This document shows, one piece after another, positions 1 through 8,734 of a DNA stretch of 64,000 nucleotides. This stretch comes from Tardiphaga sp. 709. GTDB lineage: Bacteria; Pseudomonadota; Alphaproteobacteria; Rhizobiales; Xanthobacteraceae. Position 1 is the first letter of the stretch. Each line of letters starts with the position of its first letter. A model generated the notes under the pieces. The model was given only the letters and a program-made list of their open reading frames with translations. It made no database searches and was not told the origin of the DNA. The position numbers were made by a program, and so were the translations under genes. The DNA is taken from the NCBI RefSeq assembly GCF_032401055.1, contig NZ_CP135529.1, positions 1,426,001-1,490,000 on the forward strand, in the 5' to 3' direction.

Positions 1-1188
1 GGTGGCGGCTGGCGCATCGAAGAGCCGCGGCTGTCCTGGACAGTACTCGACGCCGTCGGCGATGCAGCGGCCGAAATGGGCATTCGCAAGACCGCCGATT
101 TCAACACCGGCGACAATGAAGGCATCGGTTACTTCCACGTCAACCAGAAGCGCGGTCGCCGCTGGTCGTCGGCCCGTGGCTTTCTCAAACCGGCACTGAA
201 CCGCCCGAACCTGCGCCTCGAAACCAAAGTGATGGTCGATCGCCTGATCGTCGAAAACGGTCGCGCGGTCGGCGTACGCTTCACCCAGAACGGCCAGGAG
301 ATGGAGGCACGCGCCAGGGGCGAAGTCATCCTGTGTGCTGGCGCGGTCGGCTCACCGCATCTGTTGCAGCGCTCCGGTATCGGACCCGCGGAGTGGCTGT
401 CGGCCGCTGGCGTCGACGTAACGCTCGACCGTCGGGGCGTCGGTCGCAACCTGCAGGACCACCTGCAGCAGCGTGCGATTTACAAGGTCTCCGGCGTGCG
501 CACGCTGAACGAGACCTACTACAATCTGTTCCGCCGAGGCTGGATGGGCGTCGATTACGCGCTTCGCCGCCGCGGGCCGCTCACCATGGCACCATCGCAG
601 CTTGGCATCTTCACGCGCTCCGATGCCCATCGCGAACGCGCCAACATCCAGTTTCACGTGCAGCCCCTGTCGCTCGATAAGTTCGGCGATCCACTGCATC
701 GCTTTCCGGCGATCACCATTGCTGCCTGCAATCTGCAACCGACATCGCGCGGCGAGATCAGACTGCGCTCGGCGAAGCCCGATGACGCACCGGCAATTGC
801 TCCGCACTATCTCTCGACAGACGACGACCGTCAGGTTGCTGCCGATGCGATCCGTGTCACGCGTAGGCTAATGAAGCAAAAGGCGCTCGCCGCCTATCAT
901 CCCGAAGAATATCTGCCGGGGCCATCGGTTGGCGACGACGCAGAGTCCTTGGCAAAGGCCGCCGGCGATATCGGCACCACCATCTTCCATCCTGTCGGGA
1001 CCGCGAAGATGGGCGCGGCCTCGGACCCGACGGCCGTGGTGGACGAGCGGCTGCGCTTTTACGGGATCACCGGATTACGGGTCGTGGACGCCTCGGTGAT
1101 GCCGACGATCACGTCGGGCAATACCAACACGCCGACCGCGATGATCGCGGAAAAAGGCGCGTCGATGATCATCACGGATTCGCGATAA
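1..1188 (+). CDS. GMC family FAD-dependent oxidoreductase, C-terminal part
   Basis: The frame is open from base 1, so the N-terminal FAD-binding part lies outside the window and about 395 C-terminal residues are present. GRNLQDHL is typical of the middle of glucose-methanol-choline flavoenzymes. Near the end FHPVGTAKMG, VVDASVMPT and GNTNTPT form the GMC C-terminal signature; the His of FHPVG and the Asn of GNTN are the usual catalytic pair. Members oxidise choline or other alcohols; the substrate cannot be read from this fragment. A metallophosphoesterase gene follows 77 bases downstream on the same strand. Confidence 0.9.
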   Translation, partial: GGGWRIEEPRLSWTVLDAVGDAAAEMGIRKTADFNTGDNEGIGYFHVNQKRGRRWSSARGFLKPALNRPNLRLETKVMVDRLIVENGRAVGVRFTQNGQEMEARARGEVILCAGAVGSPHLLQRSGIGPAEWLSAAGVDVTLDRRGVGRNLQDHLQQRAIYKVSGVRTLNETYYNLFRRGWMGVDYALRRRGPLTMAPSQLGIFTRSDAHRERANIQFHVQPLSLDKFGDPLHRFPAITIAACNLQPTSRGEIRLRSAKPDDAPAIAPHYLSTDDDRQVAADAIRVTRRLMKQKALAAYHPEEYLPGPSVGDDAESLAKAAGDIGTTIFHPVGTAKMGAASDPTAVVDERLRFYGITGLRVVDASVMPTITSGNTNTPTAMIAEKGASMIITDSR

Positions 1189-1265
1189 CCTCGTTCGGCG
1201 GGAATAAATTTCCGTCTTCGTCGATCCAGTCCCCATAGCCCAATGCAGGGCGATGGAGATTGGCG

Positions 1266-2216
1266 ATGAGTGCATTTGATCACGATCACGCCCACGGCGA
1301 CCCGAGGCTGAGCCGCCGAAAGGTATTGGAATGCATGACATGGGCTGGCACCGGCGTGCTCTGGAGCATCGCCGGCGGCGTTCCGCACGCCCTTGGGCTG
1401 ATTGATTCGGCACAAGCGGCAGAGCCCACCGGCCTGACCTTTCTGCAGATCAGCGACAGCCATATCGGCTTCGACAAGCCAGCCAATCCCAACGCCATCG
1501 GTACGCTCGAGGAAGCCATCGGCCGGATCAAAGCCATGCCGGTGAAGCCATCGTTCATGATCCATACCGGCGATATCAGCCATCTCTCCAAGGCCTCCGA
1601 ATTCGACGATGCCGACCGCATCATCTCGCAAGCGCGGCTCGATGTGCATTACGTTCCAGGGGAGCATGATTTCATCGACGAAGAGGTCAAGCTCTACCGC
1701 GAGCGCTACGGACGCGGGACCAAGGGCTCCGGCTGGTATTCCTTCGACGCGAGCGGCGTGCACTTCATCGGGCTCGTAAACGTCGTCGATCTCAAAGCCG
1801 GCGGACTTGGAAACCTCGGCGCCGAACAACTGGCGTGGCTGGAAGACGATCTTCGCGGCCGATCGAAATCGACACCTATCGTGGTGTTTGCGCACATCCC
1901 GCTCTGGACGGTCTATCCGACCTGGGGATGGGGTACCGAAGACGGAGCACGCGCGCTGGACTACCTCAAGGGCTTCGGCTCGGTCACGGTGCTGAACGGC
2001 CATATCCATCAGGTGATGCAGAAAGTGGAAGGCAACGTCACGTTCCACACCGCACGCTCAACTGCGTTTCCACAACCGGCACCGGGGACAGCGCCCTCAC
2101 CTGGCCCCATGAAGGTGGCCGACGACAAATTACGCGGCCTGCTGGGCATCGCCAGCATCATCTTCAAACCCGGCGATGAACGCCTCGCCATCATCGATAC
2201 CCCGTTGCAAGGCTGA
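1266..2216 (+). CDS. Tat-exported calcineurin-like metallophosphoesterase
   Basis: Start: an in-frame TTG at 1260 is possible, but ATG 1266 is better placed behind GGAG at 1255-1258. A twin-arginine signal (SRRKVL, Arg17-Arg18, then a hydrophobic stretch ending near AQAAE) predicts folded export. Metallophosphoesterase motifs run in order: DSH (64-66), HTGDISH (Asp103), PGEHD (131-135), FAHIP and NGHIHQ. The third motif reads GEHD rather than the usual GNHD, so the bridging Asn ligand is replaced by Glu. About 316 residues, normal for a single-domain enzyme. It probably hydrolyses a phosphoester in the periplasm; the substrate is unknown. The cupredoxin gene begins 12 bases after its stop, suggesting an operon. 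Confidence 0.85.
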   Translation: MSAFDHDHAHGDPRLSRRKVLECMTWAGTGVLWSIAGGVPHALGLIDSAQAAEPTGLTFLQISDSHIGFDKPANPNAIGTLEEAIGRIKAMPVKPSFMIHTGDISHLSKASEFDDADRIISQARLDVHYVPGEHDFIDEEVKLYRERYGRGTKGSGWYSFDASGVHFIGLVNVVDLKAGGLGNLGAEQLAWLEDDLRGRSKSTPIVVFAHIPLWTVYPTWGWGTEDGARALDYLKGFGSVTVLNGHIHQVMQKVEGNVTFHTARSTAFPQPAPGTAPSPGPMKVADDKLRGLLGIASIIFKPGDERLAIIDTPLQG

Positions 2217-2228
2217 GGGCATCGCAAC

Positions 2229-2558
2229 ATGATATCCGTCACCTTACGCAACATCTGCATCCGTGTCGCCATTTTTGCCGTCATAACCTCTTGCATGACA
2301 GCGGCGCGCTGCGAAGACCTCGCGGTGATGATCGACAACTTCACCTTCGAGCCGGCGCAGCTCGCCATCAAGGTCGGCACGACCGTCACCTGGAAGAACC
2401 GAGACGACATCCCGCACGCCGTGGTCTCAGCCGGAAAATTCAGGTCGAAAACACTCGATACTGACGACAGCTATTCCTTCACGTTCACGTCACCAGGTGA
2501 CTACACGTATTTTTGCTCGCTGCATCCGCATATGACGGGGATAATCAAGGTTGAGTAG
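2229..2558 (+). CDS. Periplasmic cupredoxin (plastocyanin/amicyanin-like)
   Basis: A 109-residue protein with an N-terminal hydrophobic signal segment (about 10-26) and a single blue-copper domain. Type-1 copper ligands are all visible: His63 in IPHAV, then Cys96, His99 and Met102 in the FCSLHPHM motif. Proteins of this kind shuttle single electrons in the periplasm. It lies between the exported metallophosphoesterase and the ECF sigma factor on the same strand; the sigma reading frame opens before this gene ends. No partner oxidoreductase is obvious unless it is the upstream GMC enzyme. Confidence 0.85.
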   Translation: MISVTLRNICIRVAIFAVITSCMTAARCEDLAVMIDNFTFEPAQLAIKVGTTVTWKNRDDIPHAVVSAGKFRSKTLDTDDSYSFTFTSPGDYTYFCSLHPHMTGIIKVE

Positions 2559-2637
2559 CGGCCAAAACCAAGGCATCACAACGATGCCCGGCCTCTGGAA
2601 ACCCAGCAGCCGGACATCGGCCGGCAAGGACAAGTCG

Positions 2638-3201
2638 ATGCCAGCGCACAGAGCTGACGACGTTGGCGAAAGGACGCGCCGTTTTCGCGAGGTCGCGCTG
2701 CCATGCCTCGACGACGTCTATACGCTGGCCCGCTATCTGCTGCGCGACGCTGACGCCGCGGAGGACGCCGTACAGGAGTGCTATCTCCGCGCGCTGAAAC
2801 ATTTCGACAGCTATCGTGGCCCTGCAATCAAACCATGGCTGTTCGCCATCCTGCGCAATATCTGCCATGCGGAGTTCGCCCGTCGCATGAGCTCACCAAC
2901 CGCGATCGCCGAAATCGCCGAGGCAGAGTCGCAGGAAGCTGCGCCGCTCTGGCATGAGGCACAGGCTTCGCCGGAAGCGGAACTGCTCCGACGTCGCGAC
3001 GCCACGACGATCCAGCGTCTCGTGAGCACGCTTGCCGAACCGTTCAGGGAAATCCTCGTCCTGCGAGAAATGCAAAACCTGTCTTACCGCGAGATTTCCG
3101 ACATCGTCGGCGCGCCCATCGGCACCGTGATGTCGCGTCTCGCCCGTGCACGCGCGATGCTCCGGATCGCATGGATGGCTGAAGAGGAGCAGCACCAATG
3201 A
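2638..3201 (+). CDS. RNA polymerase ECF sigma factor
   Basis: Sigma region 2 is clear (LPCLDDVYTLARYLLRD, then DAVQECYLRALKHF) and region 4 follows (LAEPFREILVLREMQNLSYREI, ending GTVMSRLARARAML). Starts at TTG 2551 and ATG 2584 are also open; ATG 2638 is chosen because AAGGA lies about seven bases upstream and it leaves the usual short lead before region 2. The stop overlaps the anti-sigma start (ATGA), so the two are translationally coupled. It presumably directs this locus in response to an envelope signal, judging by the membrane anti-sigma factor; the signal is unknown. Confidence 0.85.
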   Translation: MPAHRADDVGERTRRFREVALPCLDDVYTLARYLLRDADAAEDAVQECYLRALKHFDSYRGPAIKPWLFAILRNICHAEFARRMSSPTAIAEIAEAESQEAAPLWHEAQASPEAELLRRRDATTIQRLVSTLAEPFREILVLREMQNLSYREISDIVGAPIGTVMSRLARARAMLRIAWMAEEEQHQ

Positions 3202-3950
3202 CCTGCGACGAGGCCGAGATCCTTCTTCACGCATTACTCGATGACGAGCTCGACGCCGGGCATGTCCGCGAGGTCGAAGCACACATTGCCACGTGCCAGC
3301 GCTGCGCTGCTCAATTGAACGCCTATCGCGACATGCGATCCGCAATGGCCGCCATCGATCTGCATTTTACGGCGCCTCCCCAGCTACGCCGGCGCATCGA
3401 AGCAGCGCTCCCCAAGGCTCACGCGCCAAATCGTCGCGCCGTGCTGAAAGGCTTCGCGATGGGGTCGGTGTTGTCCGCCGTGGCTGCGACCGGCCTCGTC
3501 GTCGTCGTGCTTCGCCACGAAGACGAGCAGCGTATTCTTTCGGAGGTCGTGTCGGCGCATCTGCGCGCGTTGCAGGCCGGACATCTCACCGACGTGCTCT
3601 CCACCGATCAGCACACGGTGAAGCCCTGGTTCAATGGTCGGCTTGACGTAGCGCCGCCGGTTGTCGATCTCACCGCGCAGGGTTTCACGCTGATCGGCGG
3701 ACGGCTTGATTATGTCAACGGCCGAACGATTGGCGCCATCGTCTATCGGCGGCGCACCCATGTGATCAATCTGTTCGTTGCACAGACGACAAATGCAGAA
3801 TCACGCGTGGCCAGGATCGAGACCGTTCAGGGCTTCAACATTCGCCACTGGAGCGAGCGCGGCCTGACCTACTGGGCAGTCAGCGATTTGAACGCCGATG
3901 AACTTACTGATTTCGGCAGCAAGGTCGAACTTGCAACGGGAGCGAGCTGA
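3198..3950 (+). CDS. Membrane anti-sigma factor with zinc-finger (ZAS) domain
   Basis: The cytoplasmic N terminus carries the zinc-associated anti-sigma motif His29-x3-Cys33-x2-Cys36. One transmembrane segment follows at about 86-105, then a periplasmic domain of about 145 residues. This is the architecture of RsiW/ChrR-like regulators that hold a cognate ECF sigma factor at the membrane. It overlaps the sigma gene by four bases and ends three bases before the convergent hpnO stop. Confidence 0.85.
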   Translation: MTCDEAEILLHALLDDELDAGHVREVEAHIATCQRCAAQLNAYRDMRSAMAAIDLHFTAPPQLRRRIEAALPKAHAPNRRAVLKGFAMGSVLSAVAATGLVVVVLRHEDEQRILSEVVSAHLRALQAGHLTDVLSTDQHTVKPWFNGRLDVAPPVVDLTAQGFTLIGGRLDYVNGRTIGAIVYRRRTHVINLFVAQTTNAESRVARIETVQGFNIRHWSERGLTYWAVSDLNADELTDFGSKVELATGAS

Positions 3951-3953
3951 AAC

Positions 3954-5345
3954 CTAGGCTGACTTCCGCACGGCGTTGTCGACCAGCGTCTTGCCGAGCG
4001 ACCAGATCGCGCCAGGAACCTTGTGGCTATCGGCGATAACGGTACGGAACGAGTTTTCGATCCACTTGCCGTCTTCCTCGGTGACAACCAGCGGCGGCAG
4101 TAGCTTGATGGTGTGACTGCCGTGACCGGAGACCTGGGTCAGGATCTTCTGCTCCTTGAACAGCGGTACGGTGATCAACTGGCAGAACAGGCCTTTGCTG
4201 GCCGACTCCAGGATATTCCACGATGCTTTGAGGCGCAGCGACTTCGGCGGGCCGAATTCGACACCGATCATGAGACCTTTGCCGCGCACTTCCTTCAGAA
4301 GCTCGAATTCGGGAATCATGTTCTGCAGAGCGAGCCGCAATTCAGCACCGCGCTTGGCCGCGTTCTCGACCAGCTTCTCGTGCTTCATGATCTCCAGCGT
4401 GGCAATACCCGCGGCCATCGCCAGATCGTTCTTGCCGAAGGTCGAACCATGGACCAGCGAGCGATCCATACGGTTGAAGATCTTGTCGAAGATGCTTTTT
4501 CGCGTCAGCAGTGCGCCAACAGGAACATGACCTCCAGACAAGGCCTTTGCGAGAAGGATCATGTCGGGTTCGACGTTCCAGTGCTCGATCGCCAGAAACT
4601 TTCCGGTACGTCCGAGGCCGGTCTGGATTTCATCGGCGATGAACAGCGTGCCGTATTTGCGGCACAGCGCAGCGGCGCCCGACAGGAATTCATCGGTGGG
4701 CAGGTTGACGCCCTTGCCCTGGATCGGCTCGACGATGAAGCCGGCGACCTGTTTCGACGACAGCGCCTTCTCCAGCGCTTCGAGGTCGTTGAACGGCACC
4801 GTGGTGCAACCCGAGAGCAGTGGACCGAAGCCGGTGCGGAAATTGGTGTCGTCGGTCAGTGACAGCGCGCCATAGGTCAGTCCGTGATAGGCGTGATCGC
4901 AATATACGATCCCGTCGCGGCCGGTCGCATTGCGGGCGAATTTGATCGCGGCCTCGACGGTTTCTGCGCCCGAGTTCGCGAAAAACACCTTGTCCATATA
5001 GGGGACGTTTTCCAGCAGCTTCTCGGAGAGGATACCTGCGAGTGTGGAAACATCCATTTGCACCAAATTGGGCATGTCGGCGTCGAGCACGCTTTTGAGC
5101 GCATTCCGCATCACCGGATGGTTCCGGCCAATCGCAAAAACGCCAAATCCGCTCAGTAGATCGAGATAACGGGCGCCGTCTCGGTCGAACAAATACTGGC
5201 CGGTGCCTCGCTGAAAGCCAACGTCATATCCGATGGTCTTGAGGACTCGAACGAGCTGTTCATTAAGATGGCGCGTATGCATCGAGCTACGCTGCGCCTC
5301 CCGTTCAACAAACATCTCGGAAACGTCTAGATTCGGATATACCAT
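3954..5345 (-). CDS. hpnO: Class III PLP aminotransferase, probable HpnO (aminobacteriohopanetriol synthesis)
   Basis: A 463-residue fold-type I aminotransferase: substrate-end motif FANSGAETVEAAIK, cofactor-binding ADEIQTGLGRTGK, and the Schiff-base lysine in LLAKALSGG. In Rhodopseudomonas palustris HpnO converts a C35 hopanoid intermediate to 35-aminobacteriohopanetriol. Assignment rests on family plus position at the edge of the hpn cluster; by sequence alone it could be another ornithine- or acetylornithine-type aminotransferase. Divergent from the DUF2147 gene with a 99-base gap. Confidence 0.75.
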   Translation of the reverse strand: MVYPNLDVSEMFVEREAQRSSMHTRHLNEQLVRVLKTIGYDVGFQRGTGQYLFDRDGARYLDLLSGFGVFAIGRNHPVMRNALKSVLDADMPNLVQMDVSTLAGILSEKLLENVPYMDKVFFANSGAETVEAAIKFARNATGRDGIVYCDHAYHGLTYGALSLTDDTNFRTGFGPLLSGCTTVPFNDLEALEKALSSKQVAGFIVEPIQGKGVNLPTDEFLSGAAALCRKYGTLFIADEIQTGLGRTGKFLAIEHWNVEPDMILLAKALSGGHVPVGALLTRKSIFDKIFNRMDRSLVHGSTFGKNDLAMAAGIATLEIMKHEKLVENAAKRGAELRLALQNMIPEFELLKEVRGKGLMIGVEFGPPKSLRLKASWNILESASKGLFCQLITVPLFKEQKILTQVSGHGSHTIKLLPPLVVTEEDGKWIENSFRTVIADSHKVPGAIWSLGKTLVDNAVRKSA

Positions 5346-5444
5346 GAGTTACATACGTCGGTTGATGGTCGCTTCGTCAACTGAAAACCGTAAATGCGGC
5401 GATTTGACTTCGCCGAGAACCGCTACTTAAGCATAGGTCTAAAC

Positions 5445-6155
5445 ATGTTGCAGCGCCCACGCATTACTACGCGTACTCTTACATATTGCGGAATCCTTTT
5501 TTCGGCAGGCTTGTTTTCGGCAGGGCTGGCTCCCGCATTTGCAGCAGACCCAACCGGCGATTGGAAGGTCGAGGACGGCGTCGCGCATATTCGTGTTGCC
5601 GAATGCGGCGGCAGCATGTGGGGGGCCGTAGCCTGGGAAAAGACCCCCGGCGGGATCGACAAGAACAATCCCGATGCCACCAAGAAAGCGCGCCCCACTT
5701 TGGGCATCGTAACATTGCTGGACATGAAAAAGAATGCCGCAAACGACAAGTGGGCGGGTCAGGTTTACAATGCCAAGGACGGAAAATTCTATAAATCGAC
5801 GATCAAGCTCGGTGATACGGCTGACGAACTTGAAATCGAAGGATGCGTCCTTGGTTTCCTGTGCGGCGGCCAGACCTGGACGCGCGTAGGTCCGTCGATT
5901 CCGTCGAGCCCCTCGAACCTCACCGCCAAGGGCGCCCTGCCCAAGGCGGGCGCCGCCACCGGCGGCAAGATGGCCCCAGCGGCTACTCCGACGGCTTCTG
6001 CTGCCGCACCCAAGGCTACACCGGCTCCCGCTGCCGGCGCCCCCAAGGCCGCCGCTCCTGCCGGTCAGAAAACCGCTGCAGCAACGGTGCCGGGACAGCC
6101 GGCCGATATCGGCGATATCTGCCTGCTGCCCGAGATCAACAAGGTCACTCACTAG
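5445..6155 (+). CDS. Secreted DUF2147 family protein
   Basis: An earlier in-frame ATG at 5394 lacks a ribosome-binding site; ATG 5445 has AGG seven bases upstream and starts directly on a signal peptide (ending near FAADPTGDW). The DUF2147 domain spans roughly residues 32-140 (DPTGDWKVEDG, VAWEKTP, GFLCGGQTWTRV). An Ala/Pro/Lys-rich low-complexity tail of about 70 residues follows. DUF2147 proteins are small exported beta-rich proteins without assigned activity. It is embedded in the hopanoid locus, divergent from hpnO, and its 3' end overlaps the convergent hpnN stop by 11 bases. Confidence 0.8.
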   Translation: MLQRPRITTRTLTYCGILFSAGLFSAGLAPAFAADPTGDWKVEDGVAHIRVAECGGSMWGAVAWEKTPGGIDKNNPDATKKARPTLGIVTLLDMKKNAANDKWAGQVYNAKDGKFYKSTIKLGDTADELEIEGCVLGFLCGGQTWTRVGPSIPSSPSNLTAKGALPKAGAATGGKMAPAATPTASAAAPKATPAPAAGAPKAAAPAGQKTAAATVPGQPADIGDICLLPEINKVTH

Positions 6156-7053
6156 TCTCGCGCGGCTTACCCATGAGAGCCGGCTGGAATAGAAGCACGG
6201 CCGCCAGCGTCACGACAAAGGACATCGCGAGCAGTTTACCCATGCTCGCGGTGCCCGGATGGTTCGACAGCCACAGGCTGCCGAACGCCGTAGCAGTCGT
6301 CAGCGCGCTAAAGAAAATCGCGCGTGTCAGCGATGACTGCAGCAGGTTCTTGTAGCCTGCCCGCCAGGCCGTCACATAGTAGATCTTGAACGCCACGCCG
6401 ACGCCAAGCAGCAGCGGCAGCGCGATGATGTTGGCGAAGTTCAGCGGCAAGCTGATCAACACACAGATCTCCAGCGTGACCGTTCCCGCCACCAGCAGGG
6501 GAACGATAGTCAGCAACACGTCGCTGATGCGCCGTAAAGCCAGCCACAGCAACAACGAGATCGAAAGCAGCGCCCAGATGCCCGCGTGAATGAAGGCGGT
6601 GACAATAGTGTCGCCCGACTTCAGGATCGAGATCGGACCCCCGACGGCAAGCGGCTCGGACTTCAGCACGGCGTCAGCGAACTTGCGCAGCGTGTCGTTA
6701 TCGTTCGGATCGCCGTTGGGCTGCGCCTCGACGCGGATCTGGCCATCCTTGGTCTTCCACGAATTCACCAGTTCGGCTGGCAAGGTCTGCAAACTGATCG
6801 GGCTCGCCTGCATAAGATTACGCAACTGCCCCAGCGCGAGCTTGAGCGGCACCACAAAGGTCGCCTGCACCTGATCGCGCACAGGCTGGCTGGCATCAGC
6901 GGTCTTGGCCAATGCATCCGCCAGACGCTTGGCGGCGACGGCGCCAGGACTGGTCTGCGTTCCCGCAAGTTTGCGCAGGCTCGCCGCCGAGTCCTTCAGA
7001 GAAGTGACGTTTTCCGCATCAGTCGGCGCCTTGTCGATCGACTCAGGGTTCAA
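6145..7053 (-). CDS. hpnN: HpnN, C-terminal part (frameshifted gene)
   Basis: Open from TTG 7053, but nothing resembling a ribosome-binding site precedes that codon, so separate translation is unlikely. Its 302 residues carry the end of the second periplasmic loop and five or six C-terminal helices of the RND half (for example LTIVPLLVAGTVTLEICV and IIALPLLLGVGVAFKIYY). It is the direct continuation of the upstream fragment. Its stop lies inside the last codons of the convergent DUF2147 gene. Confidence 0.75.
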   Translation of the reverse strand: MNPESIDKAPTDAENVTSLKDSAASLRKLAGTQTSPGAVAAKRLADALAKTADASQPVRDQVQATFVVPLKLALGQLRNLMQASPISLQTLPAELVNSWKTKDGQIRVEAQPNGDPNDNDTLRKFADAVLKSEPLAVGGPISILKSGDTIVTAFIHAGIWALLSISLLLWLALRRISDVLLTIVPLLVAGTVTLEICVLISLPLNFANIIALPLLLGVGVAFKIYYVTAWRAGYKNLLQSSLTRAIFFSALTTATAFGSLWLSNHPGTASMGKLLAMSFVVTLAAVLLFQPALMGKPRETSE

Positions 7054-7075
7054 AGCCGGCTCGGAGAATCTTCGC
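7043..7075 (-). other. Frameshift junction inside hpnN
   Basis: On the minus strand the first frame ends ILRAGFEP-stop while the next frame reads FSEPALNPESIDKAP. The second frame is +1 relative to the first, as expected for one extra base between about 7056 and 7073. The stop context is CCC TGA, a site at which +1 ribosomal slippage is possible in principle, so programmed frameshifting cannot be excluded. A sequencing error or a real single-base mutation is simpler. Confidence 0.75.
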
Positions 7076-8734
7076 GCCTTCCTGAATCGCCTTCAGCTTG
7101 GCGGGCTGATCCTCAGGAACGAAGCTGCCGAGCGAAATCGTACGAGCCACTTCCGGGACCTTGGAGAGACGTTCTTCGACCTGGTTCGCAGCGGCCTCGT
7201 TTGGCGCCATGATATTGACGGCATTGGCGCCGGTGTTCGGATCCTTGCGCAGATCGAGGAAGGTCGCGATCGACTCGACATTCGGATTACGCAGGTTGAT
7301 CGGATTGAAGTCGAACTTCAGGAAGTAGAGCAACGGCAGACCGGCGATCGTGAGCGCCAGTGTGATGCCAATAATCCAGAAACGCTTCTCTTCCAGGAAA
7401 CGGTCAACAGGCGCCAGGAACGCATAACCGACGGGCTCCTTTTCGCCCGCGGGATTCAAGAGGTCGAGCAATGCCGGCAGAACGGTGATGCTGGTCAGGA
7501 ACGCGATCATCATGCCGGCGCCGGCGATCTTGCCGAGTTCGGACACGCCTTTGTAATCGGTCGGAAGGAACGACAGAAAACCGGCAGCCGTTGCGAAAGC
7601 GGCGAGCGACAGCGGTACTGCGCAATATTCGGCAGCCTTCGTCAAAGCGAGCGGCAGATTGTCGTTCTTGTAGCGCTCGGAGCGGTAACGCACGCTGAAC
7701 TGAATGCCGAAGTCGACGCCGAGGCCGACGAACAACACGGCAAATGCAATCGACAGCAGGTTCAGCGAGCCCACCATCATAAGACCGACGGCGGTCGTTG
7801 TGACGAGCCCAACGAACAGCGTTGCGAAGACGGCGCCGATGATCTTGGCCGAGTGCAGCGCCATCCAGAGGATGACCAGCACGATCAAAACCGTACCGAT
7901 CCCGTTGACGATGGCTCCATCCTGCACGGTGGAGAATTCCTCGTTTGCGATGGGGACCGGGCCGGTCAACCGCACGCGTGCGCCGTATTCGCCAGCGATG
8001 TTCAGGTCGATGGCGGCCTGCCGGATCGCATCTGTCGCGGTCTTGCCGGGCTCAAGCGCGTTGAAGTCGAGGATGGGCTTGATCTCGATGAAGCCACGCT
8101 TGTCGCCATCCGTCAGAGGCTTGTCGCTAACCAGCCCGCGCCATGAGAAGGTGCCCTTGCCGTTTTTCAGCACGTCCTCGATGGTCTGCGAGACGGCGTT
8201 GAAGGTCGGCGCTGCAGCGTCAAGCTGAAGCTGCCCACGGCGAATGCCGGTAAGGCCGGTCTCCAGCGCGCCGGTGAGACCGCGCAGACTGGGATCGCCG
8301 GCCATGATTTCAATCAGGGGAGCAGCTTGCTGGAACTGGCCCGTCAGTTGCGCAACTTCCTTGGTCGGCAGGAACAGCAAGCCGTTTTTCTCGAAGAACG
8401 CTCCGCCATCCAATCGACGAACCGAGTCGAAATCCGTCTTGTTGGTGACCAGCTTCGCTTCCATCGCATTGGCTGCGGCATTGGCGAATTCAGGCGTGGG
8501 CGCCTCAACCACCGCGATAATCAGGCGCTCCTGATCGAAGGCCTTGTCGAAGGCAATGTCGCGCTGACGCCAATCGAGATTGGGCGAGATCAGCTTGTTG
8601 ATGTCTGTATTGATCGAGAAATTCTTCGCCGTGTAATAGCTCGCGCCAATCGAAAGAAGCACACAAACGAGCACCACCGGCAGTGCAAACCGGGTGCAGA
8701 AGTTCACGATCGAGACGACAACTCTTGTCAGCAC
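7043..8734 (-). CDS. hpnN: HpnN, hopanoid RND transporter, N-terminal part (frameshifted gene)
   Basis: GTG start at 8734 behind a purine-rich stretch. The 563 residues hold the first membrane helix, the first periplasmic loop, a run of helices typical of the MMPL/SSD module, and the second loop up to DQPAKLKAIQEGAK. HpnN moves hopanoids from the inner to the outer membrane in R. palustris. The frame stops at 7043 while the expected continuation is open in the next frame from 7053; joined, the two give about 865 residues, the normal HpnN size. See the junction entry at 7043-7075. Divergent from ispH across a 385-base gap. Confidence 0.8.
   Translation of the reverse strand: MLTRVVVSIVNFCTRFALPVVLVCVLLSIGASYYTAKNFSINTDINKLISPNLDWRQRDIAFDKAFDQERLIIAVVEAPTPEFANAAANAMEAKLVTNKTDFDSVRRLDGGAFFEKNGLLFLPTKEVAQLTGQFQQAAPLIEIMAGDPSLRGLTGALETGLTGIRRGQLQLDAAAPTFNAVSQTIEDVLKNGKGTFSWRGLVSDKPLTDGDKRGFIEIKPILDFNALEPGKTATDAIRQAAIDLNIAGEYGARVRLTGPVPIANEEFSTVQDGAIVNGIGTVLIVLVILWMALHSAKIIGAVFATLFVGLVTTTAVGLMMVGSLNLLSIAFAVLFVGLGVDFGIQFSVRYRSERYKNDNLPLALTKAAEYCAVPLSLAAFATAAGFLSFLPTDYKGVSELGKIAGAGMMIAFLTSITVLPALLDLLNPAGEKEPVGYAFLAPVDRFLEEKRFWIIGITLALTIAGLPLLYFLKFDFNPINLRNPNVESIATFLDLRKDPNTGANAVNIMAPNEAAANQVEERLSKVPEVARTISLGSFVPEDQPAKLKAIQEGAKILRAGFEP

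Noticed and set aside
1201-1224. GGAATAA with nearby CGTC as an ECF promoter before the phosphoesterase
   Set aside because: Spacing (about 12-13 bases) is too short for the usual 16-17.
5404-5432. TTGACT-17-TTAAGC as a promoter for the DUF2147 gene
   Set aside because: The predicted start would leave only about seven bases before ATG 5445 and exclude its ribosome-binding site; the -10 match is poor.
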